A stretch of 64,000 nucleotides of DNA from Brienomyrus brachyistius (Eukaryota; Chordata; Actinopteri; Osteoglossiformes; Mormyridae): contig NC_064535.1 of NCBI RefSeq assembly GCF_023856365.1, positions 16,503,863 through 16,567,862 of the forward strand, in the 5' to 3' direction. Position 1 is the first letter of the stretch, and each line of letters opens with the position of its first letter. The position numbers and the translations under genes are program-made. This document shows positions 39,755 to 51,965 of this stretch, in pieces. The notes under the pieces were generated by a model that was not told the DNA's origin, ran no database searches, and was given only the letters and a program-made list of their open reading frames with translations.

Positions 39755-40190
39755 ATTTGTAGAGTTTGCATGTTCTCCCCATGTTGTATGGCATTCCTCT
39801 GAGTACTCTAGTTTCCTCCCATGGTTCAAAGACACACTGTCAGAAAAAAGTACAAATTTGTACCTTTAAGGGTACAATTACTTGTCACTAGGGGAAAACC
39901 CTCAAGGGTCTACCAATTGTACCGTAATTGTAGGTAAATTTATGTTATACTGTAGTCTAATTTATGGTACAGAAATTAACATTTTTGTACCATTGGGCAT
40001 ACATTATTATTCTTTGTACCTTGGGGAATAAAGCTGTACCAAGACTCTACCATTTTTCCTGACAATGCATGCAATAAACTGGTGTCTCTAATTTGTCCTT
40101 AATTTATCATCCTGTGCAAGAGAACATGTGTCCTGTGATAGACTGGCATCCCATCTGCATTACATTCCCTGCCTGGTGCCCGGTGCATTG
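39755..40190 (+). mobile_element. GATG-tailed SINE core split by a MITE
   Basis: GTAGAGTTTGCATGTTCTCC to TTCAAAGACAC (39757-39836) and TAAACTGGTGTCTCTAATTTG to GACTGGCATCCCATC (40075-40156) are consecutive parts of the SINE core in plus orientation. They are separated by the insertion at 39838-40064. Confidence 0.7.
39838..40064. mobile_element. Short MITE nested in the SINE
   Basis: It begins TGTCAGAAAAAAGTAC and ends with TTTTTCCTGACA, short inverted ends. The interior is full of GTACC/GGTAC motifs and has no coding capacity. A target duplication could not be resolved. Confidence 0.65.
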
Positions 40191-42850
40191 TTGTATGCAT
40201 ATATATTGTTGAATGCATATGCAATGTAATAATATACAGGCTTGCACATGTATATATACTATTTGCATAGAGACATTGATAATAAATTACAAATGTGCTC
40301 AGCTGTATTCTAACATTAATTGGTACAGCTAGTGCTTTATAAGACCCCTCCATCTAAATCACTTTCTGCAGCACCATATTCCATCCCTTGGAGATGCATT
40401 TTCCAGCAATGCCCATGGGACCAGGCTGTACCTGGGCGGCTGATGCCCCCAAGAAGTCCTCCCAGTTACCTGAGTGTTCCCAGTTGGACGCATTTCCAAG
40501 TTAAAACAAAAAGCCCAGCCTACTTGAAACCATGCTGAGGACATCAGTTGCTTCATCTTCTCAGCTTGCACCAAGCTGGGCATCTCTCCACACCTGAGTA
40601 ATTTCTTCAAGGTGGAGGGAGAAAGGATGCACAAAGCCTAACGCCAGCCTTGTCTCATAGTGCCTCATGATCAATGAGAAGGACATTTTCATAACTGCTC
40701 CATGATTCACCACACTTATACTTCATCAGGCTTCAAAGTTGTGTCCCCAGCTTCAAGAAACCATCAGGACACAGCTCAATAGAGAATGTTCAGCTGATCG
40801 TACTATCATTAATGGCCGTCATCATTGGCCCACAATATCATTTCTAAACTGGTTTTTGATGGCCTCAATAATAATGGGGATCTTCAGTATGGAGCACATG
40901 AGCACCGTACTCCTCCTGACCACCATATGTTTTATAGAAGCCCATCTAAACCCCAGGAGAATGTGTGAATCTGGGTTTACAGCTCTGGAGTCTGGTCTGA
41001 AGTCCCAGAATTCAACTTTGGGGCTGCCTGCTGAGCCACTGCAACAGTGACCACAACACCAAAATACGTAAAAGCAGGCGAACAAGTCCATGGTAGAAAT
41101 GTCCATGCGTCACAACCACAAACCACCGTCCAAATAAAAACTGAATGACTAAGGCCTGGATCCCATTAGGGAATCTGGTGAGTGTTCCTCAAAACTCAGC
41201 ACCTGTGCCACACCCAGATGCTGACTTCCTTTACTGTAAAAACACATCGCAAACCAGCACTATCTGGCAGTATTGAGTCTCTGTCATCACCATAGAGACT
41301 CCTCCTCCAGCTAGTATGGGAAAACCGTGGGAAGCTCCCATTCTGTCTTGGGGGCTTTGACTGCCCTCTACAGGTAATGTATGGTAGAGCAAGTTACATC
41401 TATCATCCATCCACTAGTTTTCCTATTCAGGCTTAGTGTACAGGGCACAAGAAGATACAGAATAAGATGTCATTCCATCACAGGGTACTCACACCCTCAT
41501 ATTCATGCACTTTGAACAATTTAATGATGCTGATTTGTCTAACTGCATGTGCTTGGACTGTGTGAGGATGCCAGTGCAACCCCCAGCCCTGTCACTGTGA
41601 GATAACAGTACTAATCACTAAACTTCTATAATAATGAAAAAGACAATTAAAAATACCAACGGCAAAAAATAGCTCAGCAACTTCAGAGAACTGTCTACAA
41701 CTTTGGATCAGGGCTTCAAAAAGAAATAAATAAATTTTCTTGCAAAGATCTTTACTTTGAACCACTTTCTGAAGAGGGGAAGAGAAAAAAATTTGAAATG
41801 CTGGGGATAGTTAAGTGGGTGCTGGAAATGGTAGTGTGGTGGAGAAGTGGTTCAGGGGCACGAAAAACCCCAAGGGGGGAGTAAAAATCCAGGGACGAAT
41901 AACCCCCCAGGATGTGTAACCCCTTGCATAAGGACTCGTGGTCTCCACAGCCCTACGAAACACCTGGATGCAGAACCTCATCTCCTGGCTGAGGCGGGGC
42001 CTCCCAGACGTCTTTCTGACCCCCCCCCGGGATGAGGCAGTTGCACGTGTGTGAAAAACCTTCCTCAGCTGTGTGGGTGGATCATCACGGCTCCTCCAAC
42101 TGGTAAGTGTTCAGAAGCCTGTTACTCCAGCAGACACAGCAATGGGCAGTGGGAATAATTAACGCCCCTGTGATGTAAGCCGCCCACCATCTCCCGAGGA
42201 GCTGGGAAGAGAATTTATATTAAGGCCATTTATGAATTATTATATCTGCCTCCTTATATGGCTACACGCCAGCCAGATTTTAAGAAATGATGGTAATGCA
42301 TGACAATGAGACTGTTCTTGGTCACACAGGGTGTTCGGCATACGCAGCTCTGTCACACAGTGCCCCAGAACTGTGTGAATGGTCCAGCTGCAGAAAATTA
42401 GGGGACTGATTGGGTAGGAGGGCCAGCTGGGCTGCAAAAAAAAAAATAAAAATACAAAGACCAGCTGGGATGCCGAGGGATGAACACAAGCATAACTGTT
42501 AATCATCCCTTCCGAGGCACATGGGGTTAGGGCTAAGTGATGAATTGTTTATCTAAAGGAGGAGAACTGTGTGTAAAAGCTAAACAGCTGGTTTTGTTCC
42601 GGCAGAGATCTGCTTGTACAAAAAAAAAAAAACAATAAAATTATATGTCAAAAATGCAAGATTTGGGAAGAAGGCTGACTGTCCTGCTTTTTAATGACCA
42701 TGAGGTGGCGCTTAATTTTTTTCTGTAAGTAAACCAACCTTGGATCCTTATTCAGAAACATCCGGGTCTTCGGATAAGGAAACTATTCTAGTGAGTTCAT
42801 TAAAGGTGAACCTCAAGCCCACAGATGTCAATTTGGATGTGTGTGTGTGT
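40191..42850. other. Intergenic DNA
   Basis: Apart from the diverged SINE at 41402 nothing was recognised. A stretch at 41820-42110 is GC-rich and lacks family features. Confidence 0.4.
41402..41632 (-). mobile_element. GATG-tailed SINE, strongly diverged
   Basis: Tail side ATCATCCATCCACTAGTTTTCC, middle TCATTCCATCACAGGGTACTC and head side GATAACAGTACTAATCACT in minus orientation. Confidence 0.6.
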
Positions 42851-42870
42851 GGGGGGGGGGGGGGGGGGGG
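42851..42870 (+). repeat. Poly-G tract (20 G) after a short (GT)n
   Basis: A (GT)n run at 42839-42850 passes directly into 20 G, the longest homopolymer in the window. Confidence 0.9.
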
Positions 42871-42905
42871 TGTAATGGAGTGGGAGACATTGAAACCTCC
42901 TAGAG

Positions 42906-43041
42906 CAGTGGTTCTCAAACTCGGTCCTTGGGACCCACTGCCCTGCTTGTTTTCCAGCTATCCCTGCCCCACACACTGCTGGAAAACAGCTGGAAAACAA
43001 GCAGGACAGTGGGTCTCCAGGACCGAATTTGAGAACCACTG
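42906..43041. mobile_element. hAT-type foldback MITE with perfect 8-bp target duplication
   Basis: The inverted arms start CAGTGGTTCTCAAACTCGG and close with the complement, with a loop of about 40 bp. TCCTAGAG flanks both sides exactly (42898-42905 and 43042-43049). Terminal CAGTGGTTCTCAA is typical for hAT MITEs. Confidence 0.93.
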
Positions 43042-43205
43042 TCCTAGAGTAAGACGAGTCACATTGTTGTCATAAACCCATTAGTGAGTGAACACAGGAT
43101 GGGGTTTCCTGGTCCCAGCGATATGCTACCTTCCATCTAGAATCTTGTGCAAAAAAGGTTCTGTGCAGTTTCTGGCAGGACATTTGTGTGACGGAAAGTG
43201 CATCC

Positions 43206-43455
43206 CTCTTCCATAACGACTTATCTAGTACAGGGTCACAGTGAGTGTGGAGCCTATTCAGGCTCAGGAGATGAGTATGGGGTGCAAGTTTATCACTGAT
43301 CTCACACACTATCTGCAATTTAGAGATATAAACCTACCTAATATGTTGGTTTCCACTGAAGAAGGAAACCAACACCAATAGAGATAACAGGTAAATACCA
43401 GGATTTGAGCCTCCGAGCCAGTAGGTGTATGGCTACTGAGCCACCATGCTACCCT
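43206..43455 (-). mobile_element. GATG-tailed SINE, diverged
   Basis: CTTCCATAACGACTTATCTAG, GGTCACAGTGAGTGTGGAGC, ATCTGCAATTTAGAGATA and the head side CTACTGAGCCACCATGCTAC in minus orientation. Confidence 0.7.
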
Positions 43456-46400
43456 GGTACCTGCCACTGACTCCAAAAGAAATCGGCCTTAATCTTGCAA
43501 CAGAAGAATCCCTCGCTAAATTGGTAGTTTTTTCACTACTATCTTCCAAACCACAAAAATGCTAAAATGTTTCAAATACTCTATATACCAAAAACACTGA
43601 ATAAATGACCTTTCGCATGACACAAAATTGGAATCTTAATTAGTTTAATAGTTTTTGAGGCAAGACGTTGAATGTCATGTTGAATTTTGATGAAAGTATA
43701 CAAAAATATAAAACCCGTTTAGTCAATACGGAAGAAGATGTCTCACCTGGAAATGAATGTCTAGATACTGACAAATCACACATCAGAGCCATAGCTAACA
43801 GTGACAGCTTGATAGTGGCTATAACCCAATGATGCGGTTGTTAAATTGTTTGCAAGACATTTCATTTTCCTTTTCCGCTTCATGCAGGGTCCAGTGTACC
43901 GTAGCAGACAAATCAGCAACACATTAATTTTAGTCTGTTACCTCAGCAACTCAAATTCTTCCCATTCTCTTTATCCCTGCATGTGCATGGTGCATGATAT
44001 ATTTACAGGTCTCTTTTAATTACCAATGATGGACGAAAACTTCAGATTGTATTTTTACTTGGTGGAAAAAATAGTTTGCGGGAACAAATTACAGTTCATT
44101 ACTATATAATGATTTACTTCGGTAAAATGACACAGGTGTGAATAACTGATGGGCTGGCTACAAAGCCGTCATTTTAATTGAGTTTCTTCGCCACCACGCT
44201 CATTCCTTAGCTCCCCTGCTGGTTGCCTGGAAACAAGCCATGGAGGAGGCCTGAAGTCTGCTCCAGTTATGAGAAGTGTCTTTGAAACTCGGATAACACT
44301 TAGCCAGCCAAAGAGCATGGAAAACTCTGCCTATGATGTTTATGCGCTGGCCATTTGAGTCGACTCATTTTTCCCCAAAAAGATCATGGGGGTGGGGGGA
44401 GGGTACTAACCCTAAACTCTCTTCCTCTTTTCACCCTGAAAAGCTTCTTCCTACAAGCCCAGTGTTACAGGCTCTTTGAATTTCACAATAGGCCCTCTGT
44501 CTAACCCAGCAGAATAAGGTCAATACCATTAACAAGCTCAAGGCTCTTGTGCTCTCCATTTCAGTTGAAGTTAAAAGTCATTTCAAATATTAAATGTGTG
44601 AAGCGTTTTAGCTCCTTTTGAAATTAAGGCAGGTTAAAGATATATTCACGTGTGATTCATGTGTCATTTACCAACTGCTGTGACCAACTTCCTACTGGGT
44701 ATTTTAGTGGTTCCTACTGGGTTAAACTAGTCTAAGATTGGGAGCACACAACAATCCCACCATCCATGGGTCCCAAAGCCACATTTCCCATCATTATGAC
44801 AATATATCTCTCAGTTCCTGACTGAACACTGTCCAGGTACAGCATCTGCAAAGGACTGAAACTTTTAGAGGCTCTGAGACTAGTTAGCTGGTAAAAATGT
44901 TGCAAATGTCAAATGTGGGAATGGGGGGCACACATGGGTGGGGGGGGGGCACATCAGACAAGATCTGAAGAAATGTGACCGGTGATGATGGTGCAATAGT
45001 CACAACTAACCACTAATATGTTTTGACTCATTTGCATGTAACTGGTTATGAAATCTTAATAATTATTTAATGATAATAACTCCCTGTATAAACAAGCTTA
45101 TTATACATTCCCTCCTTGATGCTCCAGATGCTGCAGTTAGTGCTAGAGCCACATATTTCTGCTTTCGGATAATGATAAAGACCAGATAAAGGTGTTATTT
45201 ATAATCCCCATGAATAAACATTGCTACAAGTTCAATGCTAATTCCAAGAAAACATAACTAAAGCAATGCAATCACATTAAAATTAAATGTTTCCAGCAGC
45301 TAAATAAAATAAGTTTTCGTCGATTGTACAGTTAAGAAAAAAATAAACAGCACTTTAATGAATAATGTATAAAAATATATCAATGCATTACAGAAAGTGC
45401 TGTGAAACTAGTACAAATCTATTCATCTATCTTCCAACCACGTATGCAGTAGAGGAACATAGTTTGCCTGGCACCTATCCTAGGATGCACAGGGCACAAT
45501 GCAGTAGACCGCCCTGAACAGTATGCCAATCCATCATATGGGATCATCACAGAATGTCTGGGACAGTTGTAGGGGTGGGAGAACAAAGAGGATTTTTTTT
45601 AAGAAAACCAATAATGGCTCTATAACAGAGCACCTTCTCATATCACAAAAGCACTGGAGACAAAACCAACTGACACCACGTAAGAGCATCTTCTCTCTTT
45701 CACAGCAGCACAATTAGCATCTTTTTGATGATGATGGACGAAATAATTACCCTGAACTGCCAATCACAGCGATAACCAGATAGGAGAAACAGCAATCAAT
45801 GGGAAGTAGGTTAATCCACTCAGTGATTGACACGATGGCAAGTATTTACAGTCTGAACAAGTGGATTTAATATAAAATGTGCTCTCATACATCTGAATTA
45901 GACGTCGTCCTACTTTCAGCACTTTTAGAGGAATTAATAGCACAGTCCAAAAATGAATACTACTTCTTTGTAATGAGTACCATTAAAGTATAGTTTAGGG
46001 CTACTAGAATGGGTCTTGTGGTTTAGAATAACCCTCAACTCAAATTCATCAGTCTAAACATGTTTCAAATAATACTATAACATACCTCTGCTCGTGAAAA
46101 AAATTAAAAGAAATACTATTGTATTTAAATTGTATAAAAAGATAAACATATTACAAATAATGCTGTGAACCCAACACAAATAAAAAATGTATAACCTTTT
46201 TAAAATATACTTCATTGAAACGGCATTTAAGATTTACTTTTTCTTGTCTCCATCTAGTGGTCAGAAACCTGCATATCTAAATAATTTAATTCCCATTCCT
46301 AATGTGGGGCTTCCGATAAATTTTCATATAAATTACATATGCAATAGGTGTCATACTTGCTTAGGACTTTAATTAGTTTATATTACCCTAATTAAACACA

Positions 46401-46951
46401 TACTGTACAAGTCTTGGTAAGCTTCTGTCCATCCCTGCTGCTGAATTTGTACTTGCTGTTACTGTTTCTCTTTGCCAATGTCCACATTGGGCACATGCTA
46501 TGCGTAGCTTGGTTCTTAAGACTGTTTCACTTCAGACGTTGGGTGGGGAATCCACAAAGGGCCAGTGTCTATGCAGGCTTTTGACACAACCTATGGGTCA
46601 ACTGTTCAAACCCAGGAGTGAGGACTCTGCAGCCAATCAGTCCTCCAATTAATAATCTAAGGAGTTTCAGCAAAAACTAGCATACCCATTGGCCCTTTCT
46701 GGATAAGCATGCCCACTCCTGCTTTACACGTTTATTTTTATCAGTCATGTTGCAGTTCTTTGTAATGCTGTTAGTTAGCACATGTTTTGAAAACTCACAT
46801 AACAAAGTGCTGACTGTCAGACCTCTGATGCATTCTGCTTATTGACATTTAACCTAATATGACTCACCTTTGTAACTGCAATACTTGTTGTGACATGTCA
46901 AAGGTCAAAGTACATTTCACATGTGGTGTTTCTATCCCCTTTTAAGTCAAC
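43456..46951. other. Mostly unique intergenic DNA
   Basis: One SINE fragment (45422) lies inside. Several AT-rich patches are present. No gene was recognised. Confidence 0.45.
45422..45545 (-). mobile_element. SINE tail-half fragment
   Basis: ATTCATCTATCTTCCAACCAC, then CACCTATCCTAGGATGCACAG and GTATGCCAATCCATC, minus orientation. It is truncated after the tail half. Confidence 0.55.
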
Positions 46952-46956
46952 CTTAT

Positions 46957-47678
46957 TGTTACGATCCTCAGTCTCGGGTTGAGGACCGTCAGAAAGGTAA
47001 AGGAGAGGGGAAAACGAGACAACCAGGGGATGGGAAAAGGGAACACGGGACACAAAGGGATCTTTTTTGTATTTTTTATATTTATTCACAACACTTTCAC
47101 AAACAGTAGGGTAACAGACTTCGGGAGAGACACGGTCAAAACAATAAACAAACAGCACTAACGAACACGTCTCAATTAAGCTAATTCTAAACGAAAAGAA
47201 AACGGGAAAACAAAATGGCAAAACTAACTCTGACTCCCTCACCAAAAAATACAGTAAACCACAAAACAAATGGGCAGTCACTCCTTACACACCTAACAGA
47301 CACGAACATACAGGAAACACCAAAGCCGAAACACAGTATCCGAGGGGCAAGACAAAGAGATGGGTCAGTACGAAGGCAAAAGATCAAAACCAGAAGGCAG
47401 TCAAAACCGAAGGCAAAGGTACAGTAGGGCAAAGCAAAAGTCGAAAACCAGGAAACAAAAACTGTCATACACCAATAATCAACACACAAGCAACCCCAAC
47501 AACAAACCAACCAAGAGCAGAGCTGCCGCTAATCTCCCGCCACGGGTTTTTCAATACTAGATCCGGAAGCAGCGTCGAAGATCGGGGGCGTGGCCAGGTC
47601 CAGGAGGCGTAGTCGAAGGGAGCAACGGGCGACGATCAGGACCTGCAGAGCAACCCCTCCCCTGAACCTTACGTGACA
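46957..47678 (-). mobile_element. Solo LTR of an LTR retrotransposon
   Basis: The 722-bp segment starts TGTTACG and ends CGTGACA, short inverted ends of TG...CA type. The 5-bp CTTAT flanks it exactly (46952-46956 and 47679-47683). A minus-strand AATAAA (complement of 47081-47086) about 125 bp before the minus-strand end suggests that orientation. No internal gag/pol or second LTR is adjacent. Open frames inside are non-coding. Confidence 0.85.
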
Positions 47679-47879
47679 CTTATTAAAACATTTTCTTAAC
47701 TATAAAAAGGAATTGGTTCTAAAAGCTAATTACATTTGTGCAAATATTAGGGTATCTGGAGAAATGTAACTGCGAATGACTTTAAAGATTAGTGAAGGGG
47801 GCATGGTTGAGTGATGTCACTGCTTCTCATTATTGATAACCTTAACAAGATGCTGCTACCTTCTGCTGATTCTACACTA

Positions 47880-48888
47880 CATGCTCCATGTCCTCAGTGA
47901 CCATATTGTGGTGAACAGGCTTCATGAGGGAGGTCTAAGGGTCTGACGTCCTCTAGTGGGCCCTGTGCTCACTGCCCAACACTGTGGAGGCTGGTTGACA
48001 TTTGCTATAGAATACCAGAATTGGCAGGTCTGCCACTGGCACCCGGTGCTTTTCACAGATGAGAGCAATTTCTCCCTGAGCACATATGACAGACGTGAAA
48101 GGGTCTGGAGAAGCCGTGGAGAACGTTATGCTGCCTGTAACTTTGTTCAGCATGACTGGTTTGGTGGTGGGTCAGTGATGGCCTGGGGAGGCATATCCAT
48201 GGAGGGACGCACAGTCCTCTATTGGTTAGACAACTGCACCTTGACTGCCATTAGGGTTTGGGATGAAATCCTTGAACCCATTTTCAGACTCTACGCTGGT
48301 GCAGTGAGTACTGGGTTCCTCCTGGTGCACGACAATGCCCAGCCTCATGTGGGGAAAGTATGCAGGTAGTTCCTGGAGGATGAAGGAATTCATACCATTG
48401 ACTGGCCCCCACATTCGCCTGACCTAAATTCATTAGAATACCTCTGGGACATTATGTTTCGGTCCATCCGACACCGCCAGGTTGCACCACAGACTGTCCA
48501 GGAGCTCAGTGATACCCTGGTCCAGATCTGGGAGGAGATCCCCAAAGGACACCATCTGTCATCTCATTAGGAGGATGCCCCGTCATTTTCAGGCATGCAC
48601 GTGGGGGCCATACAAACTACTGAGTACGATTTCGAAGTGGCTGCAATGAAATTTCGGCATAATGGACTAGCCTGCTGCATCATGTTTTTACTTTGATTAC
48701 TTTGAATTCAACCCTCTGTTGGGTGATAATTTTCATTTCCATCAAACGATGTGGCATCCTATCGTTTGTAACACATTACCCAGTCCATATCAGTATAGAT
48801 ATTCAGCTTGACTTTTTCCCATTGACTCAATCTCCCATTGAGATCTGATGTGTTTTCAAAGTGTTCCTTTAACTTTTCTGAGCAGTGT
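47880..48888 (+). mobile_element. Tc1-like transposon, 5'-truncated, dead transposase
   Basis: An open frame at 47956-48366 carries the first catalytic aspartate (LFTDESNF), GGGSVMAWGGIS and the second aspartate (VHDNAQPH). A TAG stop follows CR at 48367. The same frame resumes with FLEDEGIHTIDWPPHSPDLN and SLEYLWD (third acidic residue). The 3' end (about 48850-48888, AAGTGTTCCTTTAACTTTTC then GAGCAGTGTA) is the terminal repeat. The N-terminal DNA-binding part and left repeat are missing. Confidence 0.88.
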
Positions 48889-49439
48889 ACTTGCGCCTAA
48901 GCTATACTGTAACAACAGTGCCAAGGCTACCACTGCTTTAAAAGCAAAAGGCTATTTTAATGTATTTGACTGCTTTACATGGGTAACATTAAGTCACAAT
49001 TAATACGGTAAATTGAAGATTAGTATAAAACACCATACAGCTGCAGTCCCCATCATGCTTGTGTAGGATGATATAGTACAGACAAATATGTTTCAAGTAA
49101 AGTTACATGTGCAATGATTTGCGTTATAATGATTTGTTTTATTTTTATTTCATTGTTGTGTCCTGTGAATGATGTTAAACTGCATTTGCCCCTGCAAGCA
49201 GTCCACCAACTTGTAGAGAGAAATCTGGGGCTTGGTGGTGGGATTGGCACTCCAACTACCATAGAAAAAAACTTTACACAGCTACGAGACAGCGTGCAGA
49301 ACTCTTTTCTACTCTCTTTGGGAGTAGCTCTGTTACACCTGCTCACGTTAATCCTGAACATACTATGAAGAGGATGTGGGAAAGTCCTCAGGAGCTTCAT
49401 TCCCAGAAGAGTTGAAACTGCAGAACTGCAACATCTACA
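48889..49439. other. Intergenic DNA between two mobile elements
   Basis: The right half (from about 49180) may still belong to the upstream part of the LINE that becomes recognisable at 49440. Confidence 0.3.
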
Positions 49440-51265
49440 GAAGTGCATTCGTGAATTTGTGAATTCTGACCACAGACCTGTTCCACTTAGGTTCAGTAGG
49501 CTACCCCCTACTAGGAAAATGAGGCTGGACCTGGCCAGACTCCAAGATCAGACTATTTCTAATGTTTGTAGGCAGTTTGCAGGAAGAACTTGCAGATTTC
49601 TGAGACTGCTGATCCTAATATGATGTTGGACACATTCCGTGATAAAACCGTGAAGGTTGCTGAGGGTTGTGTTGATTTTCCGGTGTGTCCAGAAGGAAAT
49701 GTTTCATCTCACAGGACATTCTGTATATTACTGAGAAAAGTCACAGCACACAGCTTGATGGTAATTCTGATCTATAGCAAGAATAAAAGGATGGCTATGA
49801 GGGTACTGAGGAGATAAGGGTAGATAAGGAGGTGCTTGTTATAGAAATCTTTGAGCAAGTGACATACTATTTGTGGTCTAGTGACCCACATCCTGCTTAT
49901 AGAGGAACTGAAACATTATGCACCGAACCTGTTTCTCGGAGAGAACAGTCCGCATGGATGACACCGCAGTTTTTTAAGGCTTATCCTCTGACTAGGAAAT
50001 TGGATATCTCTGGGTCCTTGGTTCTTGAGGCTGATCTTCTGATTGGCTGTGAAGCATCCAACCTCACTGAGATTGCACAGGTGGTGAACCAGGTGGGGGT
50101 AGGGATGAACACAGGGATTGGTGGTATCCAATGCGAACTTCTTTTGTCTGGTCGTAAGGCTGTCCTCCCTGTGCTGCAAGTAATCTTTGCTTCATTTTGG
50201 AGACAGGTGTCATACCAAATGACTGGACTTTGTATTTGTTGTCCCTATCTGGAAAGAGAAGGGCGATCACATAGATTGCAGCAACTACAGACCTGCTGGG
50301 TAAGGTCTTCGCTAGGGTTATCATTAACAGGGCTCGTGATCACTTGATCACCTACCAGCAAACAGAGCAGTCTGGCTTTACACCTAAGAGGTCTATCATG
50401 GACTCCATCCTGGCACTGATATGTCTTATCGGACACAAACATGAATATCAGCAATGTATCTTTGCAGCCATTGTCTATTTCACAAGGTGACTCAGTTAAT
50501 TGAGTTGACTTGTGGGATCCCTCAAAGTTGCTGGACATGATGACCAGCCTGTACACAACTACTGTCAGTGCTGTGCAGAGTGAAGGCAGAACCTCTGCTT
50601 CTCGGATTCTGGGGCTTGTCAGGGGTGTGTTCTTGCTCCTACTCTGTTCATTGCATGCATGGAATGGGTGCTGGGGAAAGTCGTGGGGTCCAGTGGCTAT
50701 GGGACATCTGTTGGTGAGGAAAGATTTACTGATCTTGACTTTGCTGACAATGCGATGATCATTGCTGAATCAATGAATGCTCTGATTGGGGCTCTCAAGA
50801 GATTGAGGGAAGTGTGAGTGTTTGCATTTGTGAGTGTCCCAGATGAAAAGCGAGATCCTGGCATTTGATGACCTCTTGAGCACAGCCTTCAACAATGTGT
50901 CTGTCTGCAGAGATGGTGTTGAACACATCAAGAGGTATACTTACCTTGGCAGTGGCAATCCTGTTTCTGGTGATTCTTTCTATGAAGGCAGTAGATGGAC
51001 TGGAAGAACATGGGGGGGTCCTAAGGTTGCTGGAAAGGGGTGTGTGCCACTCTGAACTTTATAAGAGGATGACGGTCTAAGTCTTTAGAGTCCTGGTGCT
51101 CCCTGTCTTGCTGTATGGCTGCAAGACATGGACACTGTCCAGTAACCTGAGATGAAGACTGCACTACATTGTTACTTTGAGTCTTTGGAGAATCTCTGGA
51201 TACCATTGGTTTGACTTTGTGTCGAACCAGTCATAACCCAAACAGTTTCAAATGAGGTACATATG
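49440..51265 (+). mobile_element. Non-LTR retrotransposon remnant (endonuclease end plus reverse transcriptase)
   Basis: Degraded frames read in order: EFSDHRPVPLRFSRLPPTRK (end of an endonuclease domain), a linker with TYYLWSSDPHPAYRGTE, SGFTPKRSIMDSILAL (about 50370-50420), then RQGCVLAPTLF-like and DLDFADDAV-like segments around 50610-50760 (shifted frames, a changed active-site region), KTYTYLGSG-like at 50930 and VLVLPVLLYGCKTWTL at about 51090-51140. All are features of fish non-LTR polymerases. Many stops and frameshifts are present and no 3' tail is recognisable. Confidence 0.8.
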
Positions 51266-51389
51266 AGGTACATATGAGGAAAATGCCCGGTGGGCCGACG
51301 CACTTGGGGGCTGGTTTAATTGACACTGGGCTGGCCTAATCATCTCTTAACAGGCTCCACCCCTCCCCCTCTGTTTCTTGTGTCAGATG

Positions 51390-51706
51390 CAGTCAGTGGC
51401 TCAGAGCCAGAAATCAGTGGATTTAGGATGGAGAAGCAAAAGCGCAAGGGAGGTGCAGAGAAGTTGCGGGCCAAAAAAAAAAAAAAAAAATCTAGAGGTT
51501 GATGCCTCAACATGTGCAAAAATAACCGACATGTTTAGTGCTGTAGCTTCGGTTTCCAAGCCAACAGTGACGTTACCTGACGACACTAAACAGGTGAACA
51601 TAGGACATGGAGGAGAGGTGACTAGTCATGGCGGCACCCAGGCAGAGGAGCAGGTGTCTGACAGTGAAGTCAAGGAGGGACAGAGAGTGAGCAGGAGGAG
51701 AGTGTA
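51390..51706 (+). pseudogene. Possible N-terminal remnant of a hAT-like/ZMYM-type transposase gene
   Basis: Frames contain EKQKRKGGAEKLRAKKKKK, then NLEVDASTCAKITDMFSA in another frame across a 17-A tract. This resembles the basic start of domesticated or active hAT transposases and ZMYM-like proteins. No zinc finger or catalytic domain follows, so the call is tentative. Confidence 0.4.
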
Positions 51707-51782
51707 GTTGAAACGGTAATCATGGTAGCTACGTGATTTAACAGGGAGGGAGTGTTAAACAGGGCGGATGCAGCAGGATAGC

Positions 51783-51965
51783 GTGTGTGGGCCTGGCTGG
51801 GCCACGAGGAAGATGATGATTTACCTAAATTAATGAATATTATAATTAATGGTGGGCCGTTATCGGCGTTAACGTGCTGTGTTAATGCGAGACTCTTATT
51901 GCGCGATAAAAAAAATATTGCCGTTAATCTATTCACAAAGTTGGGAGCTGGGTCTTATACTATGC
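51783..51965 (+). repeat. Dispersed repeat fragment (CGTTAA-rich)
   Basis: It contains GGCCGTTATCGGCGTTAACG, TTAATGCGAGACTCTTATT and GCGCGATAAAAAAAATATTG, sequences I recognise as a common fish interspersed repeat. Boundaries are not defined. Confidence 0.4.

Noticed and set aside
46898..47560. Several open frames on both strands at 46898-47560
   Set aside because: They lie within a solo LTR flanked by a 5-bp target duplication and resemble no protein.
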